The notes under the pieces: model-generated
What the model was told of the DNA's origin: nothing
Database searches by the model: none
The model's input: the letters and a program-made list of their open reading frames with translations, nothing else
Program-made: the position numbers and the translations under genes
Shown: piece after piece, positions 36,267-46,145 of the stretch
Layout: the number at the start of each line of letters is the position of its first letter
How positions within the stretch are numbered: position 1 is the stretch's first letter
DNA from: Ochrobactrum quorumnocens
Lineage (GTDB): Bacteria > Pseudomonadota > Alphaproteobacteria > Rhizobiales > Rhizobiaceae
Assembly (NCBI RefSeq): GCF_002278035.1
Contig: NZ_CP022605.1
Span: 558,001-622,000, forward strand
Direction: 5' to 3'
DNA length: 64,000 nt

Positions 36267-37208
36267 ATGTTTGGCTTTATCCTGCGTCGCATTCTTGCCG
36301 TCATCCCAGTCATGGCAATCGTTGCGATCTTTGTTTTTCTCCTTCTGCGTCTGACACCCGGTGATCCAGCGGCGATCATTGCCGGAGACTCAGCAACGAC
36401 CGAGCAGCTTGATCGCATCAGGGAGTCACTGGGTCTAAACTTGCCGCTTCATATTCAGTTTTTCACTTGGGTCGGCCATTTGTTTCAGGGCGATCTCGGA
36501 ACATCGCTTATTTCCGGTACGTCTGTCACAACGATGATCGGTCAGCGCATGTGGCCGACTTTGAACATCGCTTTAATGACGATCTTCTTGTCCGTTGCCA
36601 TTGCAGTTCCGCTAGGAATTTTGGCTGCATGGCGTCATCGCACATGGATTGATTACGCCGTCATGACGCTCTCGGTGTTGGGCTTCTCGATACCGGTTTT
36701 CGTTATCGGCTACCTGTTCATCCAGTTTTTTGCGATTGATCTTCGCTGGTTCCCGGTTCAGGGCTATACCGCACCTACTGAAAATTTCGGCAAGTTCCTT
36801 TCTCGTGCAGCACTCCCTTGTTTCACGCTGGCCGTGATTTATGTGGTACTTATTGCACGTATGACACGCGCCTCCATGCTTGAAGTGCTGGGTGAGGATT
36901 ATATCCGCACCGCCCGCGCTAAGGGTGTGCGCGAGAAAGTCGTGCTTTTCCATCATGCATTGCGCAATGCTGCGGTTCCTATTCTCACTGTTATAGGCAC
37001 AGGCTTTGCTCTGCTCATCGGCGGCGTGGTTGTGACCGAAAGCGTGTTCAATATCCCGGGAATTGGGCGTCTGACCGTGGATGCAGTCCTCGCACGCGAC
37101 TATCCGGTTATTCAGGGAATGATCCTGCTTACCAGTGCGCTTTACGTGTTCGTCAATCTCCTGATTGATCTTTCCTACACGCTCTTTGACCCAAGGATAC
37201 GCTACTAA
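36267..37208 (+). CDS. Peptide-type ABC transporter permease (DppB-like)
   Basis: A 313-residue inner-membrane permease. The N-terminus MFGFILRRILAVIPVMAIVA and the LRLTPGDPAAIIAGD segment are typical DppB/GsiC features. The EAA-type loop (DYIRTARAKGVREKVVLFHHALRNA) is near residue 215. It is coupled to the next permease by a TAATG overlap. Confidence 0.94.
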   Translation: MFGFILRRILAVIPVMAIVAIFVFLLLRLTPGDPAAIIAGDSATTEQLDRIRESLGLNLPLHIQFFTWVGHLFQGDLGTSLISGTSVTTMIGQRMWPTLNIALMTIFLSVAIAVPLGILAAWRHRTWIDYAVMTLSVLGFSIPVFVIGYLFIQFFAIDLRWFPVQGYTAPTENFGKFLSRAALPCFTLAVIYVVLIARMTRASMLEVLGEDYIRTARAKGVREKVVLFHHALRNAAVPILTVIGTGFALLIGGVVVTESVFNIPGIGRLTVDAVLARDYPVIQGMILLTSALYVFVNLLIDLSYTLFDPRIRY

Positions 37209-38092
37209 TGTCAGCCACACCACAACCGGCAGCACGCCTGCAATGGCTGCTGAGCGCTCTATCCTTCTCAAAGGCAACTCGGCTTGGCATTGGTCCGATC
37301 ATTGCCGCCGCCGTGCTTATCATTCTCGTCGTGATGACTCTGATCTCACCGTGGATTGTCCCGCATGATCCCATGACAATGGATGCCTTGCAGCGTCTGA
37401 AGCCACCTTCAGAAACTTATGCGCTGGGCACGGACGGTTACGGTCGTGATCTCTTGTCCCGTGTTTTGATGGGTGGGCGTGTATCGTTGCTTATCGGCAT
37501 TGGTGCAGCAATCGTCAGCATTTTTCTTGGACTGGTCATTGGCCTGATTGCAGGCTTTTCCCGTATTGCCGATGCGATCATCATGCGTGTTATGGATAGT
37601 CTGATGGCGATACCGTCCATTTTGCTGGCAATCGCACTGATCGCGCTAAATGGTCCAAGCATTGGCTCCGTTCTGGCCGCAATCACCATTCCAGAAATTC
37701 CACGCGTAGTTCGTCTGGTACGTTCCATTGTGCTTTCAGCCCGCGAGGAGCCTTACATTGAAGCAGCTCTTTCGCTCGGCTCTTCGATGCCAAAAATCAT
37801 CTGGCAACATCTGATGCCAAACACGCTGGCACCGCTCACCGTGCAGGCCACCTATGTTTGCGCCTCGGCAATTTTGACAGAAGCTATTCTGTCATTCCTT
37901 GGCGCGGGTATTTCTACCGAAATTCCGACGTGGGGCAACATCATGGCTGAAGGCAGACTGTATTTTCAGCTTAAGCCATCGCTGATCTTCTGGCCGGGAT
38001 TGCTGCTCTCGCTATGCATCCTTTCCATCAACCTTCTGGGCGATACGGCGCGCGATCTCCTCGATCCACGTCTCAAGAAACGCGAGGGCTGA
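37208..38092 (+). CDS. Peptide-type ABC transporter permease (DppC-like)
   Basis: A 294-residue permease with a cytoplasmic N-terminus and then about six membrane spans. LGTDGYGRDLLSRVLMGGRV near residue 75 is the DppC hallmark, and the coupling loop SAREEPYIEAALSLGSSMPK lies near residue 180. It starts within the previous stop codon and ends two bases before the ATPase gene, so the operon is continuous. Confidence 0.94.
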   Translation: MSATPQPAARLQWLLSALSFSKATRLGIGPIIAAAVLIILVVMTLISPWIVPHDPMTMDALQRLKPPSETYALGTDGYGRDLLSRVLMGGRVSLLIGIGAAIVSIFLGLVIGLIAGFSRIADAIIMRVMDSLMAIPSILLAIALIALNGPSIGSVLAAITIPEIPRVVRLVRSIVLSAREEPYIEAALSLGSSMPKIIWQHLMPNTLAPLTVQATYVCASAILTEAILSFLGAGISTEIPTWGNIMAEGRLYFQLKPSLIFWPGLLLSLCILSINLLGDTARDLLDPRLKKREG

Positions 38093-38094
38093 TC

Positions 38095-39777
38095 ATGATT
38101 TTCAAGAACCGTAATTTTGATAATGTACCCACAGTGCTTGAAATATCTGATCTGACCGTAAGGCTCGCTGGCAACGTCCATGCAAAGCCTGTTCTCAACG
38201 GCATTTCGCTGAAAATCAGGAAAGGCGAGACAGTCTGTCTCGTTGGAGAAAGTGGGTCGGGTAAGTCCGTCACATCGCTTTCTATAATGGGACTTTTGCC
38301 AAAGGACGCGCTTGAATCCGCTGGGGGTCAGATCAATCTGGAAGGCAAAAATCTTCTCGATTTCGGACCACAGGCAATGCGTGCAATTCGCGCTCGTAAA
38401 ATCTCAATGATCTTTCAGGAACCAATGACAGCGCTTAATCCGGTTTTGCGCGTTGGTGAACAGATTGAAGAAGTGCTGCGCACGCATTTGAACCTCTCAT
38501 CCAGCGAGCGTAAAGCACGTGTTCTTAACATCATGGAACAGGTGCACCTGCCCGATATTGATCGTGTCTATCGCTCCTATCCGCATCAGCTTTCTGGTGG
38601 TCAACGTCAGCGCATCATGATCGCAATGGCGCTTGTGCTTGAACCGCTATTGCTGATTGCTGATGAGCCGACGACAGCACTTGATGTCACGACCCAAAAG
38701 CAAATCCTCAGCCTGATAGCTGAATTACAGGAGAAGCACGGCACAGCGGTTTTGTTCATTACGCATGATATGGGTGTTGTGGCGGAAATTGCAGATACCG
38801 TCCATGTGATGAAAAGTGGCAATGTGGTTGAACATGCGCCGGTCGAAAAACTGCTGCGTTCACCGCAGGAGGATTACTCGAAAAAACTCCTGCGGTCTGT
38901 ACCAAGCCTGACACCGCGCGCAGCACGCGCAACTGCTTCTGATGAGCTTGCCCTTCAGGTCGACGATCTCCAAAAGGCATATGGCACGCACAAGGTTTTC
39001 GTTAAAGGTGAACATACATTCGCTGCAAGTGATGTAAGTTTCACAATCAAGCGCGGTAGAACACTCGGCATCGTGGGCGAAAGCGGCTCGGGTAAATCAA
39101 CGGTTGCACGATGTGTGATGCGCCTTATCGATCCTACAGCGGGCGACATTAAGGTTTCCGATTACAACATCGCCAAGCTTTCGCAACGCCAGCTTAAACC
39201 CTATCGCAAGCATATCCAGATCATCTTTCAGGACCCGTTTCGCTCACTTAATCCGCGTTGGACGATTGGCCGAAGCCTTGTTGAAGGCCCGGTCAATATG
39301 GGCGTCGATAAACGAACGGCGACAGCGCGCGCAGCGGAACTGCTGCAACTGGTTGGATTACCGGAAGATGCAATCGATCGCTATCCGCATCAGTTCTCAG
39401 GTGGTCAACGCCAGCGCATTGCCATTGCGCGAGCCGTTGCCATGGAGCCGGATCTTCTCGTGGCTGACGAGGCGGTTTCTGCGCTCGACGTTTCTGTTCA
39501 GGCACAGGTGTTACAACTGCTCGATGAATTGCAGGAAAAGCTCGGCATCTCCATCCTTTTCATCACACACGATCTGCGTGTGGCAGCGCAAATCTGTGAC
39601 GATGTTCTGGTTATGCAGCATGGCCGCATCGTTGAGTATGACACCGCGATCAATGTGCTTTCAGAACCCAAACACGCCTATACGCGCAGCCTGATTGATG
39701 CAGCACCCGGCAGGCAGTGGGATTTTGCCCACTTCCGTGAGCTTAGCAATCCTTCAATCGAAGCGCCGCTGAACTGA
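38095..39777 (+). CDS. Peptide-type ABC transporter dual ATPase (DppD-DppF fusion)
   Basis: A 560-residue protein with two ATPase domains. The first has VGESGSGKSVTSLSI, LSGGQRQRIMIAMAL and LLIADEPTTALDV; the second, from about residue 285, has VGESGSGKSTVARC, FSGGQRQRIAIARAV and LLVADEAVSALDV. The second Walker B has ADEAVSALD where ADEPVSALD is usual. One chain thus supplies both motors that DppD and DppF provide separately elsewhere. The start at 38095 follows the DppC-like stop by two bases. Confidence 0.94.
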   Translation: MIFKNRNFDNVPTVLEISDLTVRLAGNVHAKPVLNGISLKIRKGETVCLVGESGSGKSVTSLSIMGLLPKDALESAGGQINLEGKNLLDFGPQAMRAIRARKISMIFQEPMTALNPVLRVGEQIEEVLRTHLNLSSSERKARVLNIMEQVHLPDIDRVYRSYPHQLSGGQRQRIMIAMALVLEPLLLIADEPTTALDVTTQKQILSLIAELQEKHGTAVLFITHDMGVVAEIADTVHVMKSGNVVEHAPVEKLLRSPQEDYSKKLLRSVPSLTPRAARATASDELALQVDDLQKAYGTHKVFVKGEHTFAASDVSFTIKRGRTLGIVGESGSGKSTVARCVMRLIDPTAGDIKVSDYNIAKLSQRQLKPYRKHIQIIFQDPFRSLNPRWTIGRSLVEGPVNMGVDKRTATARAAELLQLVGLPEDAIDRYPHQFSGGQRQRIAIARAVAMEPDLLVADEAVSALDVSVQAQVLQLLDELQEKLGISILFITHDLRVAAQICDDVLVMQHGRIVEYDTAINVLSEPKHAYTRSLIDAAPGRQWDFAHFRELSNPSIEAPLN

Positions 39778-39812
39778 ATTTCCTCGTTTCCTAGACTGGA
39801 TCAAACGTAATC

Positions 39813-41210
39813 ATGACAAAACTTAATGCCCTCAGCGCTCAGGAAATGATCGACGGCTACGAAGCCGGAACCTTTTCGCCTGTTGAAGTTACCAAAGCAG
39901 TTATTGAACATATTGAGCAACACGACCCGCAACTGAATGCGATGTGGTTTGTTGATGCGGAAGGTGCTCTTGCAGCAGCACGTGCATCCGAAGCACGTTG
40001 GAAAGTGGGAGAACCAATACGGGTGAAAGGTGTATCGCTGGATGGTGTTCCCGTTACACTCAAGGAAAACATTGCGACCAAAGGCGTGCCGATGCCGCTG
40101 GGTACCGCGTCTGGCGACATGACACCGAAGACAGCAGATTCACCACCCGCCGCCCGCCTGCGTGAAGCTGGTTCCGTGTTTCTCGGACGAACTACAATGC
40201 CAGACTTCGGGATGGCGTCATCTGGCACATCAAGCTTCCACAAACTCGCTCGCAATCCGTGGAATCTGGAAAAAAACCCCGGCGGATCGAGTGCCGGTGC
40301 TGCTGCTGCCGGTGCTGCGGGCTATGGCCCCATTCATCTGGGAACGGATATAGGCGGTTCTGTTCGGCTACCGGCCGCATGGTGTGGTCTGGTCGGGCAT
40401 AAGCCAAGCTTGGGACGCATTCCTATCGAGCCGCCGTTTATGGGGCGCGCTGCAGGTCCGATGACACGAAGGGTCCATGATGCTGCAATGGCCATGGCGA
40501 TTCTGTCTCAGCCGGATAGTCGCGATCACATGAGCCTCCCAGAAGCCGACATTGATTGGTTGAATCTCGAGCGTAGCGTTCGCGGCTTAAAGATTGGCCT
40601 TCTCCTCGACCCGGGCTGCGGAATGGCTGTCGATCCGCAAGTAACCGCTGCCGTCACAGAGGCCGCCAAATTATTCGAAAGTGCCGGTGCACATGTCGAA
40701 CTTTTAAAACCTTGGATGACACCCGAAATGCTTCGTGGTCTGGATCATTTCTGGCGCACAAGATCCGGTTTAGATGTGCAGGCCCTTCCAGAGCAAACAC
40801 GTGAGAAAATCCTACCCATCATGCGTGAATGGGCTGAATCCGGCCTTGGAAAAACAGGGGAAGAAGTTTTCCGTAACTATTTGATGACGCTGGAGATCAG
40901 ATCAAAAACGGCCGCGGCGACTGCTGATTGCGATTTTGTTCTGACGCCAATTTCACCCAATGTCAGCTTTCCAGCGGAGTGGACGTATCCAAACAATAAT
41001 ACTGTTGAGGGAGCCCAATCCCACATCAATTTCACGCTGTTGTTCAATATGAGCGAACAGCCTGCCATTTCTGTTAATTGCGGATATGACAGTGCAGGCG
41101 TGCCGATTGGATTGCAAATTGCTGGGCGTCGCTTTGATGATCTGGGCGTTTTGCAAATGGCTAGATGGTTTGAGGTTGCACGCGCACCTCAACGGGCATG
41201 GCCGTTCTGA
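39813..41210 (+). CDS. Amidase (amidase signature family)
   Basis: A 465-residue amidase. The catalytic triad region is visible: Lys in GVPVTLKENIATKG near residue 82, the cis-Ser in NPGGSSAGAAAAGA near residue 157, and the nucleophilic Ser in GTDIGGSVRLPAAWCGLVGHKP near residue 181. It hydrolyses an amide in the cytoplasm. It is the last gene of the peptide-type ABC operon, so the transported solute is probably an amide or aminoacyl compound. IS110 remains begin about 90 bases downstream. Confidence 0.94.
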   Translation: MTKLNALSAQEMIDGYEAGTFSPVEVTKAVIEHIEQHDPQLNAMWFVDAEGALAAARASEARWKVGEPIRVKGVSLDGVPVTLKENIATKGVPMPLGTASGDMTPKTADSPPAARLREAGSVFLGRTTMPDFGMASSGTSSFHKLARNPWNLEKNPGGSSAGAAAAGAAGYGPIHLGTDIGGSVRLPAAWCGLVGHKPSLGRIPIEPPFMGRAAGPMTRRVHDAAMAMAILSQPDSRDHMSLPEADIDWLNLERSVRGLKIGLLLDPGCGMAVDPQVTAAVTEAAKLFESAGAHVELLKPWMTPEMLRGLDHFWRTRSGLDVQALPEQTREKILPIMREWAESGLGKTGEEVFRNYLMTLEIRSKTAAATADCDFVLTPISPNVSFPAEWTYPNNNTVEGAQSHINFTLLFNMSEQPAISVNCGYDSAGVPIGLQIAGRRFDDLGVLQMARWFEVARAPQRAWPF

Positions 41211-41299
41211 AGACGTGAAGAAGATTGCTAAACCGCGGCATTCTTTGGCCCTGCTTGAGCCAGCCAGAAAACTAAACACGTTGCTAGCAACTGTATCTC

Positions 41300-42099
41300 T
41301 CATACTTTCGGAAGCACCCATTTTTGACGCTTTTTACACAGGGTGTTAGCAAGGTTGACCAATTTTCGGGCAACGGCTGTGATGATGACCTTGTGCGGTT
41401 TCCCAGCTTTTCGCAAACGATCCGCGAATGCTTTCATGGTTGGGTTATGATGCGCAGCGACCAGAGCAGCTTGGAACATCACGTGCCTCAAGGCACGACG
41501 ACCGCCTGCAATAGACCGTTTTCCACGCAGGGTTCCACTATCATGTGCCACTGGAGCCAAACCTACAAGAGCTGCAGCTTGTTCGCCGGTGATGGTGCCA
41601 AGCTCTGGCATTTCAGCGACCAGCATTGTACTTGCCACTGGACCAATTCCGGGTATGGAGCGCACAACGCTAACGGTCTCGGACAGCAAATCGTCACTGG
41701 ATATGGCGGCTACGATCCTGTCCTCAAGCTCTTTGATCAGGCTGTCGAGCCAAACCTTGAGTTCGGTATCGATGCCGTCAAACATCTCAGCTGTGCCAAG
41801 TTTGTGATGCGCACGGATCTGGGCAAGAAGGCGTTTTCGCATCTCCACCATCTGGGCACGCTTCGAGGTCAATGCTCTGAGAAATCTGAGCTTTTCTGCA
41901 GGAAGACTGCGACCCGCATCGGGTCGGAAAGCAAAGAACCGCGCGATGAGTTCTGCATCAATCCTGTCAGTCTTGGCGCGTGTGCCGCGGCTTTGCACAA
42001 ATGCCTTCACCTGAGCGGGAGGCACTTGGCGGGCGACGACACTTTCTGCCTCGAGCTTTGCCCAGAGCTGCCATTCCTGTCCACCGGTAGACTCAAGGC
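41300..42099 (-). pseudogene. IS110-family transposase, N-terminus removed by the adjoining IS6-type element
   Basis: The readable frame starts HRLESTGGQEWQLWAKLEAE and continues through ARQVPPAQVKAFVQSRGTRA, KTDRIDAELIARFFAFRPD and the C-terminal domain IRSIPGIGP-like VVRSIPGIGPVASTML and GGRRALRHVMFQAALV. An IS110 transposase starts about 65-75 residues earlier with the DEDD domain; this part is absent. The break is exactly at the IS6-type terminal repeat (42100). The missing part is not on the far side of that element, so sequence was lost. Inactive. Confidence 0.85.
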
Positions 42100-42914
42100 G
42101 GTGTTGTCACGTTAAGCTTCTCTGGCCGGAAAGGTCAGCGGCTCGTAGATATTCAGGCGACACCGGCCGCAATTTTCCATGCATCGAAAGCTTCGAGGCG
42201 ATGGTATCGAATTGTTTGTGCGGCTCGGCGGCTGGACGGAACTGAAAAGCAATTGCGGGTAGCTGAGTGCATAGAGACGAACCGTTGCAACATGCCTGGT
42301 GATCGGTGGCCTTGCATGGTTCGTTCCCGTTTTCGAAACGGCAGATGGCTATTCTCGGCCCGATTATTGAGGCCCTTGTGCGACCAATGGTCAAGGCCGG
42401 GTGTCACTTCTGCCTTTGGGCACCGTACGAGCGGAGCTTATCGGTGATGATCCGTTTGGGAGCAAAGCCATAGCGCTTCATTAACGCCACGAGCAGTCGC
42501 TTTGCCGCCCCTTTATCACGCTGCTTCTGCAAGATTTCTTCGAGAACGGTGCCGTTTTGATCCACCGCACGCCAGAACCAAAATTTCTCTCCAGCGCATT
42601 TGACGACCACTTCGTCCAGATACCAAATATCGCCGGGGCGCGCCTGACGCCGCCGCAAGTTGCGTGCGATCTGGGGTCCGAACTTGGCGATCCAACGACG
42701 AACTGTCTCGTATGACACGTCGATCCCACGCTCAAGCAGCATTTCCTCAACTTCACGCAGACTAAGGTTGAACCGCAGATAAAGCCACACCGCATGAGCA
42801 ACGATCTGTGGCGGAAAACGGTGACGCTTGAAGCTGATATCTGATGTCTGCATCGCCAAAATTTACACCAACCCGTCAGGCGGGCAACTGCAGCCCAGCT
42901 AACATGACAACACC
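42100..42914 (-). mobile_element. IS6-family insertion sequence, about 815 bp
   Basis: Terminal inverted repeats are GGTGTTGTCACGTTAAGCT at 42100 and, inverted, GGTGTTGTCATGTTAGCT ending at 42914. The length fits the family. The flanking octamers differ (CTCAAGGC on the left, CGAAAATC on the right), so there is no target duplication. This is expected after IS6-type adjacent deletion or cointegrate resolution. The transposase inside is frameshifted. Confidence 0.8.
42153..42859 (-). pseudogene. IS6-family transposase, frameshifted
   Basis: The N-terminal part (SFKRHRFPPQIVAHAVWLYL, SYETVRRWIAKFGPQIARNL, GDIWYLDEVVVK with a DDE Asp, FAPKRIITDKLRSYGA with the second Asp) ends in TGA at about 42404. 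The missing C-terminus continues in another frame from about 42407 (VTPGLDHWSHKGLNNRAENS, with the catalytic Glu, then PFRKRERTMQGHRSPGMLQR). The two frames meet in an overlapping GTGA. A single-base indel accounts for it. The enzyme is probably dead unless programmed frameshifting is used, which is unusual for IS6. Confidence 0.85.
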
Positions 42915-43077
42915 CGAAAATCTGCATAGTCATGTCCGCACTGAGGGTGGCAGACGAATAGAAGGCACCTTAGGATCATCCTCTAATCAAATTTTCTGGA
43001 GCCGCGTTTTCGAAGGTCTGCAGGACTTTTGCGAATGCTGAAAGACGGCTGTCAGGAGCGGACTAATATCATGTCAG

Positions 43078-43356
43078 TCAGAATAAAGAGAAGATCATCA
43101 GGCCGGCGAACACTATAAGCAGCACGATGTAAAACGGACGAAATAGATAGAAACGCTGCCAATTCGTGAGGCCGAGAGCATTGATGTAAACGCGCTCATC
43201 AAGCTTCAGATTGTCCGCGCCACTATCGACGGAAAAATCATCGCCGTTCCTCTTATAAAATCGGTACTCCTTGATCTGCGCGACAATCTGGTGAGCCGCC
43301 AGAAGAATGACCGCCACAAACGCGGCTGAAAAAATCAAGAATTCCAATAATAGCAT
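43078..43356 (-). CDS. Small two-span membrane protein, unrecognised
   Basis: A 92-residue protein with a hydrophobic segment at about residues 4-22 (FLIFSAAFVAVILLAAHQIV) and another at about 73-91 (FYIVLLIVFAGLMIFSLF), separated by a polar loop (RNGDDFSVDSGADNLKLDER). It lies 17 bases downstream of a Rap1a/Tai-type gene on the same strand, so the two are probably co-transcribed. I do not recognise the family; its setting suggests a membrane immunity protein. Confidence 0.6.
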   Translation of the reverse strand: MLLLEFLIFSAAFVAVILLAAHQIVAQIKEYRFYKRNGDDFSVDSGADNLKLDERVYINALGLTNWQRFYLFRPFYIVLLIVFAGLMIFSLF

Positions 43357-43373
43357 AACTCGAAAACGCCTCT

Positions 43374-43778
43374 TTAATTCGCAGGGCAGGGATAAATAGC
43401 AGCCAGCGTCTCAATCACCAATGTCGATGCTCTCTTTGTAAGACGCTCCGGCGTGACGCTTCGAAGATGCGTGTATACGCGATCTGTAAGCTCATGGGGG
43501 AGAACCGATCCGGCCCCACACCAGCCCGTCCCGCTGGTAGCATCAGCCACCCCAGCGATATAAGCACTACCGCGAGCGCCCGACGTGATACGACCAGCCT
43601 CACTCTGCAGAGCGCCATCATCGAACTTTCCTTCGAGCGCCTTGACCAACTCAGTCCCGTTGATGATCCAGTCGCGGGCCTGATCGTTGTCAGATTCTGC
43701 CGATGCAACATTGATGGCCAAACCTATCGACAGTATAGCCGCCGGAAAAGTTGCCCGCAATCGGTACGCTGCTCTCAT
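43374..43778 (-). CDS. Rap1a/Tai-family type VI secretion immunity protein (copy 1)
   Basis: A 134-residue protein with a signal peptide (MRAAYRLRATFPAAILSIGL...ASAE). The mature part has RDWIINGTELVKALEGKF, ARGSAYIAGVADATSGTGWC and a C-terminal YPCPAN. These match the Rap1a/Tai4 family, which sits in the periplasm and neutralises T6SS amidase effectors; the two cysteines probably form the family disulfide. The internal ATG was chosen over an upstream one (43889) because it directly precedes the signal peptide. A clear paralogue lies at 54949 in the opposite orientation. Confidence 0.8.
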   Translation of the reverse strand: MRAAYRLRATFPAAILSIGLAINVASAESDNDQARDWIINGTELVKALEGKFDDGALQSEAGRITSGARGSAYIAGVADATSGTGWCGAGSVLPHELTDRVYTHLRSVTPERLTKRASTLVIETLAAIYPCPAN

Positions 43779-43869
43779 CTTCCGCTCCGTTGATCTGGCG
43801 GCACCGGCGCTGCTCGAACGCAGGCGGTTATCGACGTGAATGACCCAATGCACGCTGGAACGCACAACA

Positions 43870-44433
43870 TCAGATCGTGTATCGCTCATAGGCTTCGAGC
43901 AGAAATTGCTTGCCTTTCTTGGTCAAGCGCGACGCGTCAACGAATACGGAAAACGAGTCGGACTGATCCCGCATATTGTCGATTTGGGCGATCATATTTT
44001 TGCTCCCGAACACGACGTGAAAGCGCTCGCCAGCGGGCAACCAAACAAATAGCGGGCTTGGGGAGAACTCCAGAATGACGTCCTCATGGAAAACTTGAAA
44101 AAGACTGTCCCATGCGCAAACCGGATCGCTGCTGGTGGTTTTCTCCGGCTGCTTGCCGAACTCGGCATGATGGATCAAGACGGACCATCCGGGGATTCCA
44201 GCAATCCTTGCCAAGGCAAGGAACGCAGCCCTATCGAGAACATCAGGGAACACCCGAGATTTGAGCCCGCGTACCAGAAGGAACGCAGGGCGCAGAAGGC
44301 GCTTCTCATCGAGCGCGTCATCAAACAGCGTATCCACTATATTGCACCATACATCTTTGACAGCGTTTACCGCAAAACTCCCCAAGACCGTCTCAAAACT
44401 CCGGGGGCCTGACAATCCCGCTTCGATCTTCAC
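43870..44433 (-). CDS. Immunity-like protein, unrecognised
   Basis: A 187-residue acidic-to-neutral soluble protein (KDVWCNIVDTLFDDALDEKR, WSVLIHHAEFGKQPEKTTSS, FVWLPAGERFHVVFGSKNMI). It lacks a signal peptide or membrane span. It starts with GTG at 44433, and its end lies just upstream of the Rap1a-type copy 1 on the same strand. I cannot name a family; size and setting fit a cytoplasmic immunity protein. Confidence 0.5.
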   Translation of the reverse strand: MKIEAGLSGPRSFETVLGSFAVNAVKDVWCNIVDTLFDDALDEKRLLRPAFLLVRGLKSRVFPDVLDRAAFLALARIAGIPGWSVLIHHAEFGKQPEKTTSSDPVCAWDSLFQVFHEDVILEFSPSPLFVWLPAGERFHVVFGSKNMIAQIDNMRDQSDSFSVFVDASRLTKKGKQFLLEAYERYTI

Positions 44434-44491
44434 ACGATCTATGGATCTGCTTCAATCATTCTCGAAGCATTCAGCGCGATTGGCGCGGCTG

Positions 44492-45127
44492 TTACTTCAC
44501 CGTACCATCGAGATAGAGGTCTTCACCTCGCTGCAGCGGCGTGAAAATGAAGTCGTCTTTTCTGAGAAAGCAGTTGAACCAGCCTAAAAGATCATCTTTG
44601 GTCGACGAGTTGCGATATCCGATCAGCTTGACGGTCAGGGGAGCACTAAAGGCTATGTCAAAGGCAGTGGCGAACTGAGTGGTGCCTGAAAGCTGAACTG
44701 AAAACATGTCACCACCGTCGTGAAGGATGGAAATTTCCGCACGAGCGAAAAACTCATCGCTGTAGGTGGTGATAAGACCTGGGGCTTCCCACCAATCCTC
44801 ACTCGTCAAAGCGTTTCGAGTTCCTTCGCCCTGGAAGTCGGCCCGGATTTCCTGGAGGCTGCGATAGTCACGGTTCTCGAAGCGCTTCAACGGTATTTTG
44901 AGCCACTGTGTATCCAGTCCCGGGTTCAACCACTGAGAGACGTCATCCTCGGGGTCATTGTCGGGATCGAAGAAGAATTTCGGAGATTTCACTTCCAAAT
45001 CTAGCACAACGTAGTCCTCCAGCTCCTGACCAGGCCAAGATCCACTTGAGGCCCGCAAGGTGATGCGTGGCTCTTCGACTGGAAGGTCGAGCGGATAGCT
45101 CTGATAAACAAGCTTAAAATGTCCCAT
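44492..45127 (-). CDS. Immunity-like protein, unrecognised
   Basis: A 211-residue soluble protein, beta-rich and acidic (GHFKLVYQSYPLDLPVEEPR, VVLDLEVKSPKFFFDPDNDP, DDLLGWFNCFLRKDDFIFTP). No signal or membrane segment. It is the most upstream gene of a four-gene minus-strand run ending at 43078. I do not recognise the family. Confidence 0.5.
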   Translation of the reverse strand: MGHFKLVYQSYPLDLPVEEPRITLRASSGSWPGQELEDYVVLDLEVKSPKFFFDPDNDPEDDVSQWLNPGLDTQWLKIPLKRFENRDYRSLQEIRADFQGEGTRNALTSEDWWEAPGLITTYSDEFFARAEISILHDGGDMFSVQLSGTTQFATAFDIAFSAPLTVKLIGYRNSSTKDDLLGWFNCFLRKDDFIFTPLQRGEDLYLDGTVK

Positions 45128-45192
45128 TCGGTTCCCCGGTCTGAAAATTCATTGTGGATTCCTGAAGATAGCGGTTGATAGTATACTTTACT

Positions 45193-45340
45193 AGGGCACG
45201 TCTTTCTGCAACAGACCGCTCGCAATTGCTGCTTCCGCGAGAAGCAGTCGATGATTATGTGGGACCGGACAACCCGGTCCGCTTCATCGAGACCTTCGTT
45301 GGCGGCCTCGATCTCCAGGCTGCCGGCTTCGTGCGGGTTG
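45193..45340 (+). pseudogene. IS1182-type transposase 5' remnant
   Basis: The frame reads ARLSATDRSQLLLPREAVDD, then YVGPDNPVRFIETFVGGLDL and QAAGFVRV. This is the N-terminus of the intact transposase at 48650 (AHLSGTDRVQLLLLPEAVDD). The start codon is AGG where the intact copy has ATG, and homology stops after about 50 codons. It is in the same orientation as the intact copy. Confidence 0.82.
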
Positions 45341-46145
45341 TCAGCTTGAAGTGCTCAGGCCCCTCTCCACCCAATTGCGAGGCGCACTGACAATGTCGCC
45401 TCTCGAGGGCATTATGAAAGAATGAAGCTTCGCGAGTTCGTTGCCGACAATTGGTCGTGGTTGCAGGAATAGTTCAAGGACAAGCTCCTAAATGTGCCGC
45501 AGCAACAGCAGTTTCGGCTTCCACCACCAGATAACCGCAAAACGGATTTTTGGCTTTCGCTATGCTCTGCTTCATCACACGCGTTGTCTTCCCCATCATA
45601 ACACCGCGTCGATCCTGACGATGCGATGCCGCACTACGAGCCTTTGCATCGGGACTTCGGCAAGATCGAGTGACGAGCCAACGGATTACGGCAGAGTTCC
45701 CGGATCGGGCAAAGGCCGTGGGGACTTCAGTTAGGGAAGCAGCCGCCCTATTCGCCGTCGGAAAAATTCCCGCCTCCCCTCACCGGGCGGCCTTGGCGGT
45801 GCGATCATCTGTTGACAAGCTGACGCCGCCATTACGCACCACGCGCACCGTGCTATTCTTCTGGCGTGCCATTAGACAGGCCAGCATGAGATTCCGATCC
45901 CATCTGCGAACGCAGCTCGGTTCTGGTTTGGCAGAGCCTTTCGGTGGCTCTGATTGGAATTTCTATCGGCATAGGTAAACGGGGCAAATTTGGTAGCCAA
46001 GATCCTGTTTCTGATTCACAGTCAAGAACATTCCATGTAGCGCCCCTCGAAATTTAGGGGGCTCATTTACACGACCGACTAACCATCAACAAAGATCTCA
46101 GAACGTTCATTAGTCGTCGTCAAGGTCAGTCGATTGCGATCAATC
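45341..46145. other. Degenerate sequence downstream of the IS1182 remnant
   Basis: About 800 bases with only broken reading frames (for example KLREFVADNWSWLQE then a stop, and PHYEPLHRDFGKIE then a stop). The best frame, about 100 codons at 45670-45978, has no recognisable family. It looks like decayed insertion-element or accessory DNA. I see no clear regulatory structure. Confidence 0.5.

Noticed and set aside
42404..42407. Programmed frameshifting in the IS6-type transposase
   Set aside because: There is no slippery heptamer or downstream structure at the junction; IS6 transposases are normally one frame, so a simple mutation is more likely.
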